Assembly: GCA_038205135.1 (NCBI GenBank)
Contig: JBBRCF010000017.1
Location: 1-39,886 of the forward strand
Source: UBA9554 sp038205135
Lineage (GTDB): Bacteria; Pseudomonadota; Alphaproteobacteria; Rhodobacterales; Rhodobacteraceae
Direction of reading: 5' to 3'
Length of the DNA stretch: 39,886 bases
Every line of letters starts with the position of its first letter. The first letter of the stretch is position 1. The translations under genes and the position numbers were made by a program. This document shows positions 15,742-24,082 of the stretch, in pieces. A model generated the notes under the pieces. It made no database searches, was not told the DNA's origin, and saw only the letters and a list, made by a program, of their open reading frames with translations.

Positions 15742-17861
15742 TGCGTCTCCTTCGCCTGATCGCCGCGCTTTTGGTGTTCGCGCTGCCCGCGCTGGCCCAA
15801 GACGCGGATGCAGACGCACCGGTAATGCTGGTGGCCGACACCATCCGGATCGAGGGCAAATCCATCCTGATCGCCGAAGGCAACGTCGAGGCGTTGCAGG
15901 GCGAACGCCGGCTGAAAGCCGCCCGCGTGGTCTATGACCGCGACAGCGGGCAGTTGACGCTGGACGGGCCGGTGACCTTGACCGAAGGCGACCGGGTGAT
16001 CGTGCTGGCCGACAGCGGGCAACTGGACGCCGGGATGCAGAACGGGCTGCTCAAGGGCGCGCGGATGATCTTTGACCGGCAGGTGCAACTGGCCGCCAGC
16101 CGCATTGACCGTGTCGGCGGGCGCTATACCCAGATGTATCAGGTGGCGGCCACGTCCTGCCGGGTCTGCGACGAGGACAGTGCGCCGATCTGGCAGATCC
16201 GCGCCCGCCGCGTGATCCACGATCAGGCCGAACAGCAGCTGTATTTCGAAAACGCCACGCTTCAGGTGCTGAACGTGCCGATCCTGTGGTTGCCGCGCTT
16301 GCGCCTGCCCGACCCGACACTGACGCGCGCCTCGGGGTTCCTGATCCCGGAACTGCGACAGAAATCCGATCTGGGGCTTGGGATCAAGGTGCCATATTTC
16401 CTGCGGCTGGGCGACCACCGCGACCTGACCCTGACCCCCTACCTGTCGTCCCAGACCAAGACGCTGGAATGGCGCTATCGTCAGGCGTTTCACAACGGCA
16501 CCATGACACTTGGCGGCGCGATCAGCCGCGATGACCTGCGCCCGGGCGACACCCGTCTGTGGCTGAACGGCGCCGGGCGGTTCGATCTGCGGGGCGGCTG
16601 GCGGCTGGATTTCGACATCGAGGCAGTCAGCGACAAGGCCTATGTGGTAGATTACGACTATTCCGCCAAGGACCGGCTGGACAGCGAACTGGCGGTATCG
16701 CGCACCGCGCGGGACCGGTACAGCCGCGCCAGCCTGACCGTGTTTCAGACCCTGCGCGCCGGCGAGGACAATTCCACCCTGCCCACGGTCATCGGCGAGG
16801 CGTTGCATGAACAGCGGTTCTTCCCCGCGGGCCTTGGCGGCGAAATCCGCGTGGCAGCGATGGCCCACAGCCATTACCGCTATTCCGATCTGGATGTCGC
16901 CGGCCGCGACATTGGCCGCACGACGCTCGAGGCGCGATGGCTGCGCAGCACTGTATTTGGGCCGGGCATGGTCGCGACCACCGATATCGGTCTGGCGCTG
17001 GACGGTTTTTCGGTCAATCAGGACACCACGGCAACCGCGCGTGACACCGCCATGACGCCGCACGCCAACCTGACCCTGCGTTGGCCATTCCAGAAAACCA
17101 CCGCGCGGGCGACCCATATCATCGAGCCGCTGATGATGCTGGGCTGGGTCGGCGGCATCGAAGCCGGCGTACCGAACGAGGAAAGCACCCGGGTCGAATT
17201 CGACGAGGGCAACCTGCTGTCGCTGGCCCGCTTTCCGGCCGCCGACCGGCGCGAACACGGCAGCGCGCTTGCCTATGGCGTCGCCTGGACGCGGGTCGGC
17301 ACCGATGGCTGGCGGTCGGCGCTGACCATGGGTCAGGTGATCCGCGACACCGGGCTGGCCGATTTCACCCGGTCGTCGGGTCTGGCGGGCACATCTTCAT
17401 CGGTGCTGCTGGCCGGGCAGTTCCAGCATGCCAAGGGGTTCGATCTGCACATGCGCGGCCTGATCGACCCCGGCGACGGCGCCACCAAGGCCGAAGCGCG
17501 GCTGGCCTGGATGCGCCCCACCTATGGGCTGGGGGCGTCCTATGTCTGGCTTGGGCAGGATCTGGCCGAGGCCCGCCCCGGCGAAGTGTCGGAATGGTCG
17601 CTGGACGGCTATCGCCGGCTGTCGCGTCACTGGACCGCCACGACCAACTGGCGCTATGACATCGCATCCGACCAGACCGCACAGGCCGGGATGGGGTTGC
17701 AGTTCCGCAACGAATGCATCGAACTGAACCTGACCGTTGCCCGCCGCTATACCGCATCGACGATCGTTGCACCCTCGACCGATTTCGGGTTTACCGTGTC
17801 GCTAGGCGGGTTCGGCGTGCGCACTGGTGATGCAAGCTATACCCGGGCCTGCCGGGGCTGA
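15741..17861 (+). CDS. lptD: LPS-assembly outer membrane protein LptD
   Basis: LptD is the outer-membrane barrel that, with LptE, inserts LPS into the outer leaflet. The 706-residue protein has a signal peptide (1-20, ending ALAQ), an N-terminal LptA-like beta-jellyroll (about 28-135), and a long beta-barrel region rich in alternating aromatic strands. It contains exactly four cysteines: Cys140 and Cys143 (CRVC) between jellyroll and barrel, and Cys659 and Cys704 at the C-terminal end. The pattern suits interdomain disulfides as in E. coli, where maturation needs DsbA and is helped by BepA; relatives of both are encoded about 6 kb away. GGAGG at 15729-15733 supports the start. Confidence 0.93.
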   Translation: MRLLRLIAALLVFALPALAQDADADAPVMLVADTIRIEGKSILIAEGNVEALQGERRLKAARVVYDRDSGQLTLDGPVTLTEGDRVIVLADSGQLDAGMQNGLLKGARMIFDRQVQLAASRIDRVGGRYTQMYQVAATSCRVCDEDSAPIWQIRARRVIHDQAEQQLYFENATLQVLNVPILWLPRLRLPDPTLTRASGFLIPELRQKSDLGLGIKVPYFLRLGDHRDLTLTPYLSSQTKTLEWRYRQAFHNGTMTLGGAISRDDLRPGDTRLWLNGAGRFDLRGGWRLDFDIEAVSDKAYVVDYDYSAKDRLDSELAVSRTARDRYSRASLTVFQTLRAGEDNSTLPTVIGEALHEQRFFPAGLGGEIRVAAMAHSHYRYSDLDVAGRDIGRTTLEARWLRSTVFGPGMVATTDIGLALDGFSVNQDTTATARDTAMTPHANLTLRWPFQKTTARATHIIEPLMMLGWVGGIEAGVPNEESTRVEFDEGNLLSLARFPAADRREHGSALAYGVAWTRVGTDGWRSALTMGQVIRDTGLADFTRSSGLAGTSSSVLLAGQFQHAKGFDLHMRGLIDPGDGATKAEARLAWMRPTYGLGASYVWLGQDLAEARPGEVSEWSLDGYRRLSRHWTATTNWRYDIASDQTAQAGMGLQFRNECIELNLTVARRYTASTIVAPSTDFGFTVSLGGFGVRTGDASYTRACRG

Positions 17862-17908
17862 CCGGCCGGCGCGACCGACACCGTTCCGCAAGGATGAGGA
17901 GACCTGAC

Positions 17909-19183
17909 ATGCGCCACCCCCTGATCGCCCGCGCCCTGATTGCCCAACCCCTGATCGCTCGCCCCCTGATCGCTTCATGGGCCCGCGCGCTGGCGCTGTG
18001 TGTTGGCGTCGGTCTGGCCCCCGTCGCGGTGATGGCCCAGTCCCAGTTTTCGCCTGCCTATCTTGTGAACGACAAGGTCATCACCACTTTCGAAGTCGAA
18101 CAGCGCCGCACGTTTCTGGCCCTGTTGCGCGCGCCGGGCGACCCCGACAAACTGGCCCGCGAACAACTAATCGAAGAGCGGCTGAAAATGGGCGCCGCCG
18201 AACAGGCCGGAACCCTGCCCGCCGAAGACGCGGTCGAGGCCGGCATGGCCGAATTCGCCAGCCGCGTGAACATGGATACCGAACAGTTCCTGCGCGCGAT
18301 CGATGCCGGCGGCGTGGCCCCGGAAAGCTTCCGCGAATTTGTCCGTGCCGGGATCGCTTGGCGCGACGTGGTGCGCGCCCGGTTCTCGGGCAAGGTGCAG
18401 GTGTCGGACCGCGACGTCGACCGCGCAATCCAGTCCGCGTCCGGCGGCTCGTCGGTGCGGGTGCTGCTGTCGGAAATCATCATGGCCGCCCCGCCGGCAC
18501 AGGCCGCAGCCGTGCAGGCGCGCGCCGGCGAACTGGCCCAGATCACGACCGAGGCGGAATTCGCTTCCGCCGCGGGACGTTTTTCCGCAGCCGGCACGCG
18601 GGGCCGGGGGGGCAGGCTGGACTGGATGCCGATCACCAACCTGCCCCCGGCGCTGCGCCCGATCATCCTCGGTCTGGCTCCCGGTCAGGTTACCCAGCCG
18701 ATCCCGCTGGAAGGCGCGGTGGCGCTGTTCCAGTTGCGCGCCATCGAGGAAACCGGGATTGCGGAACCCGAATATTCCGCCATCGAATATGCCGCCTATT
18801 ACATCCCCGGCGGCCGCAGCCCGGTCGCCCTGCAAGAGGCCGCGCGCGTGGCGGCCAGCATCGACACCTGTGACGATCTTTATGGCATCGCCAAGGGCAA
18901 ACCGGCCGAGGTGCTGGAACGCGGCGTCAAGCCGGTGGCGGAAATTCCACGTGATGTGGCGCTGGAACTGGCAAAACTGGACCGGCACGAAATCTCGACC
19001 AACCTGACGCGGGCGGATGGTCAGACGCTGGTGCTGTTGATGCTGTGCGGCCGGACGCCGGTGGTGGCCGTCGATGCCGTGCGCGAGGACATTCTGTCCC
19101 AATTGCAGGACCGCCGGTTGCAGGGTTTTGCCGACAGTTATCTGGAGGAATTGCGGGCCGACGCCCGCATCGTGGAAAAATGA
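17909..19183 (+). CDS. surA: SurA-like periplasmic chaperone / parvulin peptidyl-prolyl isomerase
   Basis: This 424-residue exported protein has a SurA N-terminal chaperone domain (FSPAYLVNDKVITTFEVEQR onward, about residues 47-175) and one parvulin isomerase domain (about 185-285, ending FQLRAIEETG). A C-terminal segment completes the chaperone core. In the family it escorts unfolded outer-membrane proteins such as LptD. The start at 17909 follows GAGGAGA (17896-17902) with 6 bases of spacing; the ATG at 17894 lies upstream of that site and is rejected. The signal peptide is unusually long (about 43 residues) because its front part is made of LIARx repeats. The gene sits 47 bases after lptD and overlaps pdxA by 4 bases. 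Confidence 0.88.
   Translation: MRHPLIARALIAQPLIARPLIASWARALALCVGVGLAPVAVMAQSQFSPAYLVNDKVITTFEVEQRRTFLALLRAPGDPDKLAREQLIEERLKMGAAEQAGTLPAEDAVEAGMAEFASRVNMDTEQFLRAIDAGGVAPESFREFVRAGIAWRDVVRARFSGKVQVSDRDVDRAIQSASGGSSVRVLLSEIIMAAPPAQAAAVQARAGELAQITTEAEFASAAGRFSAAGTRGRGGRLDWMPITNLPPALRPIILGLAPGQVTQPIPLEGAVALFQLRAIEETGIAEPEYSAIEYAAYYIPGGRSPVALQEAARVAASIDTCDDLYGIAKGKPAEVLERGVKPVAEIPRDVALELAKLDRHEISTNLTRADGQTLVLLMLCGRTPVVAVDAVREDILSQLQDRRLQGFADSYLEELRADARIVEK
17921..17977 (+). repeat. 15-bp tandem repeat inside the surA signal peptide
   Basis: Imperfect units beginning CTGATCGC lie at 17921, 17936 and 17951, with a partial fourth at 17966. The period of 15 keeps the frame, so the protein repeats LIARA, LIAQP, LIARP, LIAS between the initiator region and the hydrophobic core. 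Confidence 0.85.
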
Positions 19184-20184
19184 CGCGGTCCGGCGCGCCA
19201 GCCCGGACCGCCGGGCCCGTGATCGCGGTGACCTGCGGCGAACCGGCCGGCATCGGCCCGGATATCGCAGCACAACTGTGGCAGAACCACGCGGACCTGC
19301 CGGCATTTTTCCTGATCGGGGACCCGGCGCACCTGCCCCCCGGCACCCCAGTTGTCGCCATCGAACATTCGCAACAGGCCGCTGCTGCCCTGCCCCATGG
19401 CCTGCCGGTGCTGATGCATCCGTTCACCGGGCCGCGGGTGCCGGGTGTGGCGCAACCAGCCCATGCCCGCGACGTGATCGCGGTGATCGCGCGGGCGGTG
19501 GCACTGGTGCAATCGGGCGCCGCATCCGCCGTCTGCACCCTGCCGATCCACAAAAAGGCGCTGAAGGATGGCGCGGGGTTCAGCTTTCCAGGCCATACCG
19601 AATATCTGGCGCATCTGGCGGGCTGCCAAGACGTGGTGATGATGCTGGCCTGCGACACCCTGCGTGTGGTGCCCGCCACCATCCACATTCCGCTGGCCGA
19701 TGTGCCAGCCGCGCTGACACCCGCCGTTCTGGAAACCACCATCCGCATCACCCATGCCGCGCTGATCGGCGATTTCGGGATTGCCGCGCCGCGTCTGGCG
19801 GTGGCGGGCCTGAACCCGCATGCCGGCGAAGGTGGCGCGATCGGCACCGAAGAGGTCACATGGATCGCCCCCCTGCTGGACCGTCTGCGGGCCGGGGGAG
19901 TGGATATCGCTGGCCCGCTGTCGGCGGATACGATGTTCCATGCGCAGGCCCGCGCGCGCTATGATGCAGCTATCGCGATGTATCATGATCAGGCGCTGAT
20001 CCCGATCAAGACGCTGGATTTCGCGGGCGGGGTCAATGTGACGCTGGGGTTGCCGTTCATCCGCACTTCGCCTGATCATGGCACCGCGTTCGATATCGCC
20101 GGGCGCGGCACGGCCGATCCCACATCGACCCGCAACGCGTTGGGGATGGCCGCGCGGATGGCCGCCGCCCGCAACGGCGCGTGA
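19180..20184 (+). CDS. pdxA: 4-hydroxythreonine-4-phosphate dehydrogenase
   Basis: PdxA oxidises 4-phosphohydroxy-L-threonine in the DXP-dependent route to vitamin B6 and acts in the cytoplasm as a metal- and NAD-dependent dimer. The 334-residue product has the N-terminal CGEPAGIGPD motif (19-28). The three metal histidines are visible: His169 in TIHIPL, His214 in LNPHAGEGG and His269 in YHDQALIP, in register with E. coli 166, 210 and 265. The start overlaps the surA stop (ATGA). In many proteobacteria rsmA follows directly; here two other reading frames lie in between. Confidence 0.95.
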   Translation: MTRSGAPARTAGPVIAVTCGEPAGIGPDIAAQLWQNHADLPAFFLIGDPAHLPPGTPVVAIEHSQQAAAALPHGLPVLMHPFTGPRVPGVAQPAHARDVIAVIARAVALVQSGAASAVCTLPIHKKALKDGAGFSFPGHTEYLAHLAGCQDVVMMLACDTLRVVPATIHIPLADVPAALTPAVLETTIRITHAALIGDFGIAAPRLAVAGLNPHAGEGGAIGTEEVTWIAPLLDRLRAGGVDIAGPLSADTMFHAQARARYDAAIAMYHDQALIPIKTLDFAGGVNVTLGLPFIRTSPDHGTAFDIAGRGTADPTSTRNALGMAARMAAARNGA

Positions 20185-20372
20185 CGATCCATCCGCGTCG
20201 AACCCGCCGATATGGGTCCCTGCCCCGATTGGCAGAAAACCGCTGATCTCCGGACCGGGGCCGCCTCTGACAGGGCTGTGTTGCAAGGGCGGATAGTCCA
20301 GACCTGATGGATCACGCACCGCCGCTCCGCCGGGCCCGTCGGGCATCCGCCGGGTCTACCGCTGCTGAATAG

Positions 20373-20654
20373 ATGATGCTGGCCCGCAGGCCTTGGCTGG
20401 TCAGCGCACGCGCCGAACAGGCGCTTGGCGGGTTGTGCCTGATCCTTCGCCTGATGCAGACGCTGCCGACCCCGTTTGGCAACACACCGCCCGCCGTTGC
20501 GGTCTGCCTGATATTGCCGGGTATACTGGAACGCGACGGTGCCTGGATCGCACTGGGCGTGGTGGCCGGGATCGGATCACTGTTTCTTGCCGCCGGGGTA
20601 GTCCATGCTGCGGCGAAATCGGCGCTTATCATTCGGTTGAACGCGATTGTCTGA
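20373..20654 (+). pseudogene. exoD fragment (C-terminal half only)
   Basis: The 93-codon frame encodes the C-terminal part of an ExoD-type membrane protein (exopolysaccharide synthesis family). LPTPFGNTPPAVAVC, ILERDGAW and the following hydrophobic helix ending in an AAKSAL-type stretch match the family pattern. ExoD proteins are about 200 residues long, so roughly the first 100 are missing. A TAG lies directly before the first ATG and no ribosome binding site is seen. The 188 bases back to pdxA (20185-20372) contain no frame that would supply the missing part and are too short for it. It is most likely a decayed remnant; a functional two-helix protein is a less likely alternative. Confidence 0.65.
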
Positions 20655-20672
20655 CCGGATGGGACCCGCCTG

Positions 20673-21953
20673 ATGCTGTTTGAAATTCTGATCGTGTTCG
20701 GGCTGACGCTGATCAATGGCGTGCTGGCGATGTCGGAACTGGCGATCGTGTCCGCGCGACCGGCCCGGCTGAAGGTGATGGCGGAGGGCGGCAGCCGCAG
20801 TGCGGCGACCGCAATCCGGCTGGCCGCCGATCCGGGCAAGTTCCTGTCCAGCGTGCAGATCGGCATCACGCTGGTGGGGGTGTTGTCGGGCGCGTTTTCC
20901 GGGGCGACGCTGGGGGTGCGGCTGGCGGACGCGCTGCTGGATGCGGGGCTGTCCCCGGCGTTGGCCAACACGCTGGGCGTGGGCGGTGTGGTGGTGGCGA
21001 TCACCTACATGTCGCTGATCTTTGGCGAACTGGTGCCCAAACAGATCGCGCTGCGCGCCCCCGAGGCCGTCGCGGTCCGCATCGCGCCTTTGCTGGCGGG
21101 CATCGCGCTGGTGGCAGCACCCATTGTCTGGGTCTTGAACAAATCCGGGCGACTGGTGCTGGCCCTGCTGGGCCAGTCCGGCAAGGCCGACCGCAACATG
21201 ACCGACGAAGAAGTCAAGCTGGTGCTGTCCGAAGCGCAATCGGCGGGCGTGATCGAAAAGGCCGAAACCGAGATGATCGCCGGTGTGATGCGCATCGCAG
21301 ACCGCACCGCGCGCGGTCTGATGGTGCCGCGCCACGAGGTCGAGGTGATCGATCTGGACGCCACCCCCGCTGCCATCATCACGCATTTCCGGGCCACCAA
21401 CCATTCGCGCCTGCCGGTGCGCGACGGCAATCCCGACAATATTGTCGGCATCCTGAGATCGCGGGATTTCCTGGATGCGGGCCGTGGCGGTGCCGGGCCC
21501 GACCCGCGCGCCCTGCTGATCGAGGCGCCGGTGGTACGCGATGGCATGCCGGCGCTGGCGGTGTTGGAAACCCTGCGCACCGCACCTGCGCACATGGTGC
21601 TGGTCTATGATGAATACGGCCATTTCGAAGGCATCATCACCCCGATGGACGTGTTGCAGGCGATCATGGGCGATTTTACCGATGGGACCGACAGCGAACC
21701 CAAGCTGGTCACCCGCAGCGACGGCAGCCTGTTGGTCGCCGGCTGGATGCCCGCCGATGAATTTGCAGCCCAGATCGGCCTGCCCCTGCCTGAAGACCGC
21801 AATTTCGAAACCGTTGCCGGCCTGATGATGAACAGTCTGGGACGCATGCCCGATTTGGGCGATCATGTCGATATCGCCGGATGGCGGATCGAGGTGGTGG
21901 ACCTCGACGGCCGCCGCATCGACAAACTGCTGGTCCAGCGCAACCCGTTCTGA
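20673..21953 (+). CDS. CNNM/CorC-family transporter (DUF21, CBS pair, CorC_HlyC)
   Basis: This 426-residue inner-membrane protein has the three-part layout of the hemolysin C / CNNM family, whose members export magnesium or other divalent ions. A DUF21 domain (about 1-190) with several transmembrane helices includes the motif LIFGELVPKQIALR. Two CBS domains (about 215-335) follow, with GLMVPRHEVEVID at their start and DEYGHFEGIITPMD near their end. The C-terminal CorC_HlyC domain (about 345-426) begins DGSLLVAGW. Only a weak ribosome binding site precedes the ATG. It lies 18 bases after the exoD fragment and before rsmA, within what is often a continuous pdxA-rsmA unit. The substrate cannot be stated. 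Confidence 0.88.
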   Translation: MLFEILIVFGLTLINGVLAMSELAIVSARPARLKVMAEGGSRSAATAIRLAADPGKFLSSVQIGITLVGVLSGAFSGATLGVRLADALLDAGLSPALANTLGVGGVVVAITYMSLIFGELVPKQIALRAPEAVAVRIAPLLAGIALVAAPIVWVLNKSGRLVLALLGQSGKADRNMTDEEVKLVLSEAQSAGVIEKAETEMIAGVMRIADRTARGLMVPRHEVEVIDLDATPAAIITHFRATNHSRLPVRDGNPDNIVGILRSRDFLDAGRGGAGPDPRALLIEAPVVRDGMPALAVLETLRTAPAHMVLVYDEYGHFEGIITPMDVLQAIMGDFTDGTDSEPKLVTRSDGSLLVAGWMPADEFAAQIGLPLPEDRNFETVAGLMMNSLGRMPDLGDHVDIAGWRIEVVDLDGRRIDKLLVQRNPF

Positions 21954-21954
21954 C

Positions 21955-21985
21955 CGGCGCGGATCGGCCTTGCCCAACCGCGCCG
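21955..21985 (+). terminator. stem-loop between the CNNM gene and rsmA
   Basis: CGGCGCGG (21955-21962) and CCGCGCCG (21978-21985) form a perfect 8-bp GC stem with a 15-base loop, one base after the CNNM stop. No T run follows. It may be a transcript 3' end or pause site rather than a classical intrinsic terminator. Confidence 0.4.
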
Positions 21986-22004
21986 CGACCTGCCATCAAC
22001 GCAT

Positions 22005-22847
22005 ATGTCCCAGATCGATTCCCTACCGCCGCTGTCCCAGGTCATCGCCACGCATGGCATCGCCGCGAAAAAGGCGCTTGGGCAGAATTTCCTGCTGGAC
22101 CTGAACCTGACGGCACGGATCGCGCGCGCCGCAGGCGACCTGCGCGGCGTCGATGTGCTGGAGGTCGGCCCCGGTCCCGGCGGCCTGACGCGCGGCCTGT
22201 TGGCGACGGGCGCGCGGCATGTTCTGGCGATCGAAAAGGACGTCCGCTGTCTGCCGGCGCTGGACCAGATCAGCGCCGCCTATCCCGGCCGGTTGACGGT
22301 GCTGAACGCCGACGCGCTGGATGTCGATCCGCTGGCGCATCTGACGCCGCCGGTGCGGATCGTGGCAAACCTGCCCTATAATATCGGCACCGAACTGCTG
22401 ATCCGCTGGCTGACCCCGCCGGTCTGGCCCCCGGTGTGGGACAGCCTGACCCTGATGTTCCAGAAAGAGGTGGCGGAACGCATCGTAGCCAAGGCAGGGT
22501 CCGATGCCTATGGCCGGCTGGCCCTGCTGGCGCAATGGCGCTGCGATGCCCGCATCGTGCTGACCCTGCCGCCCGAGGCGTTCACCCCGCCGCCCAAGGT
22601 CCATTCTGCCGTTGTGCATCTGCAGGCGCTGGCAGAACCGCGGTATCCCGCGGACCCGCGCGTGCTGGAACGGGTGGTCGCGCAAGCCTTCAACCAGCGG
22701 CGCAAGATGCTGCGGTCGGCGCTGAAAGGTCTGGTGCCCGATCTGGAAGACCGGCTGATCGCAGCCGGCATCACACCAACCGACCGCGCAGAAACCGTTG
22801 ATCTGGAACGGTTCTGCGCCTTGGCGCGGCTGGTCGCCGCCGCCTGA
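22005..22847 (+). CDS. rsmA: 16S rRNA dimethyladenosine transferase
   Basis: RsmA (KsgA) dimethylates the two adjacent adenosines near the 3' end of 16S rRNA during small-subunit maturation, using SAM. The 280-residue protein has KKALGQNFLLD (22-32), the SAM loop LEVGPGPGGLT (52-62), the acidic residue of IEKD (76-79), and the catalytic NLPYNI motif (122-127). The C-terminal domain contains FNQRRKMLRSAL, typical of the family. The stop codon directly abuts the stop of the DUF4167 gene on the other strand, with no base between. The ribosome binding site is poor. Confidence 0.95.
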   Translation: MSQIDSLPPLSQVIATHGIAAKKALGQNFLLDLNLTARIARAAGDLRGVDVLEVGPGPGGLTRGLLATGARHVLAIEKDVRCLPALDQISAAYPGRLTVLNADALDVDPLAHLTPPVRIVANLPYNIGTELLIRWLTPPVWPPVWDSLTLMFQKEVAERIVAKAGSDAYGRLALLAQWRCDARIVLTLPPEAFTPPPKVHSAVVHLQALAEPRYPADPRVLERVVAQAFNQRRKMLRSALKGLVPDLEDRLIAAGITPTDRAETVDLERFCALARLVAAA

Positions 22848-23855
22848 CTATTCGGCGGCGTCGGTCGAGGTATCCAGGGCCTCGGCGGCGCTGTCGGCCT
22901 GATCCGCAACCGGTTTCGGCTTGCGCGCCCGCGGCCGGGGTGCGGCGCGTGGTGCGGGTGCAGCCGGTTCGATGCGGCTTTCGGGCGTGTCCACCAGAGT
23001 TGATTCCGTGTCATCGCTGCCGCGTGGGTCGATCACATCCGTCTTGTACCCTGCGGTCGGATCCGGGCGGTACTGCGCGGCCTGCGCCGCCGCTGCCAGT
23101 TCGGCCGGGGTTTCCGGCGTGGCCATCTCTGGTTGGTCAGAACGCTGTTGATCCGGGCGCGCCTGATCTTGGCGCGCCTGATCTGGCGCACGTTCACGCT
23201 CGGGGCCGCGCTCGGGGCCGCGCTCGGTGTTGCGCACCACGTTGCGATCACGGGGACGATCCCGGTCACGATCCTTTTCGCGTTCCTTGTCACGTTCCTT
23301 GTCGCGGGGCGCGGGCTGGGCATTCGTGCGGCCTGATGCCGGACCCGTAGCCTGACCTGCGGCCGGATTTGTAGTCGCCGGCGCGTCATGGTTACCGTTC
23401 TGGTTCGCCGCCTGCGGCGCGGCTGTTCCCTGTGCCGCCTCGCGTTCCTGACGGGCGGCGCGTTCGCGGTCGCGGTCGCGGTCACGTTCCTTGTCGCGGT
23501 CCTTTTCGCGCTCGCGGTCGCGTTCCATCTGGCGGTCGCGTTCGACCTGCCGTTCGCGGTTCACGCGTTCCTGTTCTTCGCGGACGCGGTCCAGCTCGCG
23601 CTGCGCCTCGCCCAGCAGACGCAGGTAATGTTCGGCGTGCTGCTGAAAGTTTTCGGCTGCCACCCGGTCATTGGACAAGGCAGCGTCGCGCGCCAGCTGG
23701 TTGTATTTATCAATGATCTGTTGCGGCGTGCCGCGTACCTTGCCCTCTGGACCGGAACTGTCAAAGACCCGGTTCGGAATATTGCTGAGGTTGCGACCCT
23801 GATTGGGATTGCTGCGATTCGCCTTGGAACGCGACCGTGATTTTGATGATCTCAT
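22848..23855 (-). CDS. DUF4167 protein with mixed-charge low-complexity tail
   Basis: The 335-residue protein starts MRSSKSRSRSKANRS. Its DUF4167 domain (about 15-90) contains NIPNRVFDSSGPEGKVRG and ends HAEHYLRLLGEAQ, a family found in alphaproteobacteria and often located beside prmC and prfA, as here. Its function is not known. The rest is disordered: alternating Arg with Asp or Glu at 86-139 and again at 184-223, Ala/Pro/Asn-rich linkers, and GPER and DQARxDQ repeats. The C-terminus (300-316) is Arg/Pro/Lys-rich. The start is at 23855; the frame extends upstream but that part has no family similarity. The basic N-terminus suggests nucleic-acid or ribosome contact, which is inference only. 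Confidence 0.85.
   Translation of the reverse strand: MRSSKSRSRSKANRSNPNQGRNLSNIPNRVFDSSGPEGKVRGTPQQIIDKYNQLARDAALSNDRVAAENFQQHAEHYLRLLGEAQRELDRVREEQERVNRERQVERDRQMERDREREKDRDKERDRDRDRERAARQEREAAQGTAAPQAANQNGNHDAPATTNPAAGQATGPASGRTNAQPAPRDKERDKEREKDRDRDRPRDRNVVRNTERGPERGPERERAPDQARQDQARPDQQRSDQPEMATPETPAELAAAAQAAQYRPDPTAGYKTDVIDPRGSDDTESTLVDTPESRIEPAAPAPRAAPRPRARKPKPVADQADSAAEALDTSTDAAE
23187..23600 (-). repeat. low-complexity Arg-Asp/Arg-Glu coding repeats
   Basis: Two stretches within the DUF4167 gene (23439-23600 and 23187-23306) consist of degenerate CGCGAC/CGCGAA hexamers coding for RD and RE dipeptides. This is simple-sequence DNA that could expand or contract in frame. Confidence 0.7.
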
Positions 23856-23882
23856 ATGCCCTGTGCCCGGCCCGAATGGTCT

Positions 23883-23921
23883 GACCTGTAGGTCCTGATC
23901 AGCGCCGTTTTGCGCGAAAAC
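23883..23921. promoter_or_regulatory. palindromes upstream of the DUF4167 gene
   Basis: GACCTGTAGGTC (23883-23894) and GTTTTGCGCGAAAAC (23907-23921) are perfect inverted repeats, 28 and 52 bases upstream of the start at 23855. They lie in the 227-base gap before prmC, which holds no gene. They may be operator or promoter elements. A 10-bp direct repeat, GCCCGGACTT, occurs at 24051 and 24063 close to the prmC end. Confidence 0.3.
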
Positions 23922-24082
23922 TGCCAGTAACCAAGATGTGTGGCTATTGCCGCCGTGCCCGACAACGAAATGTCTTTTCGCGCGACTAGGAGCGGTAAAG
24001 CACGCGGCGCGGGTGGTGACAAGCCAAAAAACAGCAGCTTTCACCGATTTGCCCGGACTTAAGCCCGGACTTGGGCGCGGGC

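Noticed and set aside
15612..17258. 548-codon open frame on the minus strand opposite lptD
   Set aside because: It has the same shadow composition (His/Gln/Arg-rich) and no ribosome binding site, and lptD is well supported in the other strand.
20307..20372. short frame of 21 codons just before the exoD fragment as its missing N-terminal part
   Set aside because: The sequence is Arg/Ala-rich and does not resemble ExoD, and the gap to pdxA is too short for the missing hundred residues.
23388..23840. plus-strand frame of hydrophobic residues opposite the DUF4167 gene
   Set aside because: The apparent membrane-like protein is the complement of the Arg-Asp/Glu repeats, which read as Val, Ala, Phe and Leu on the other strand; it is not a gene.
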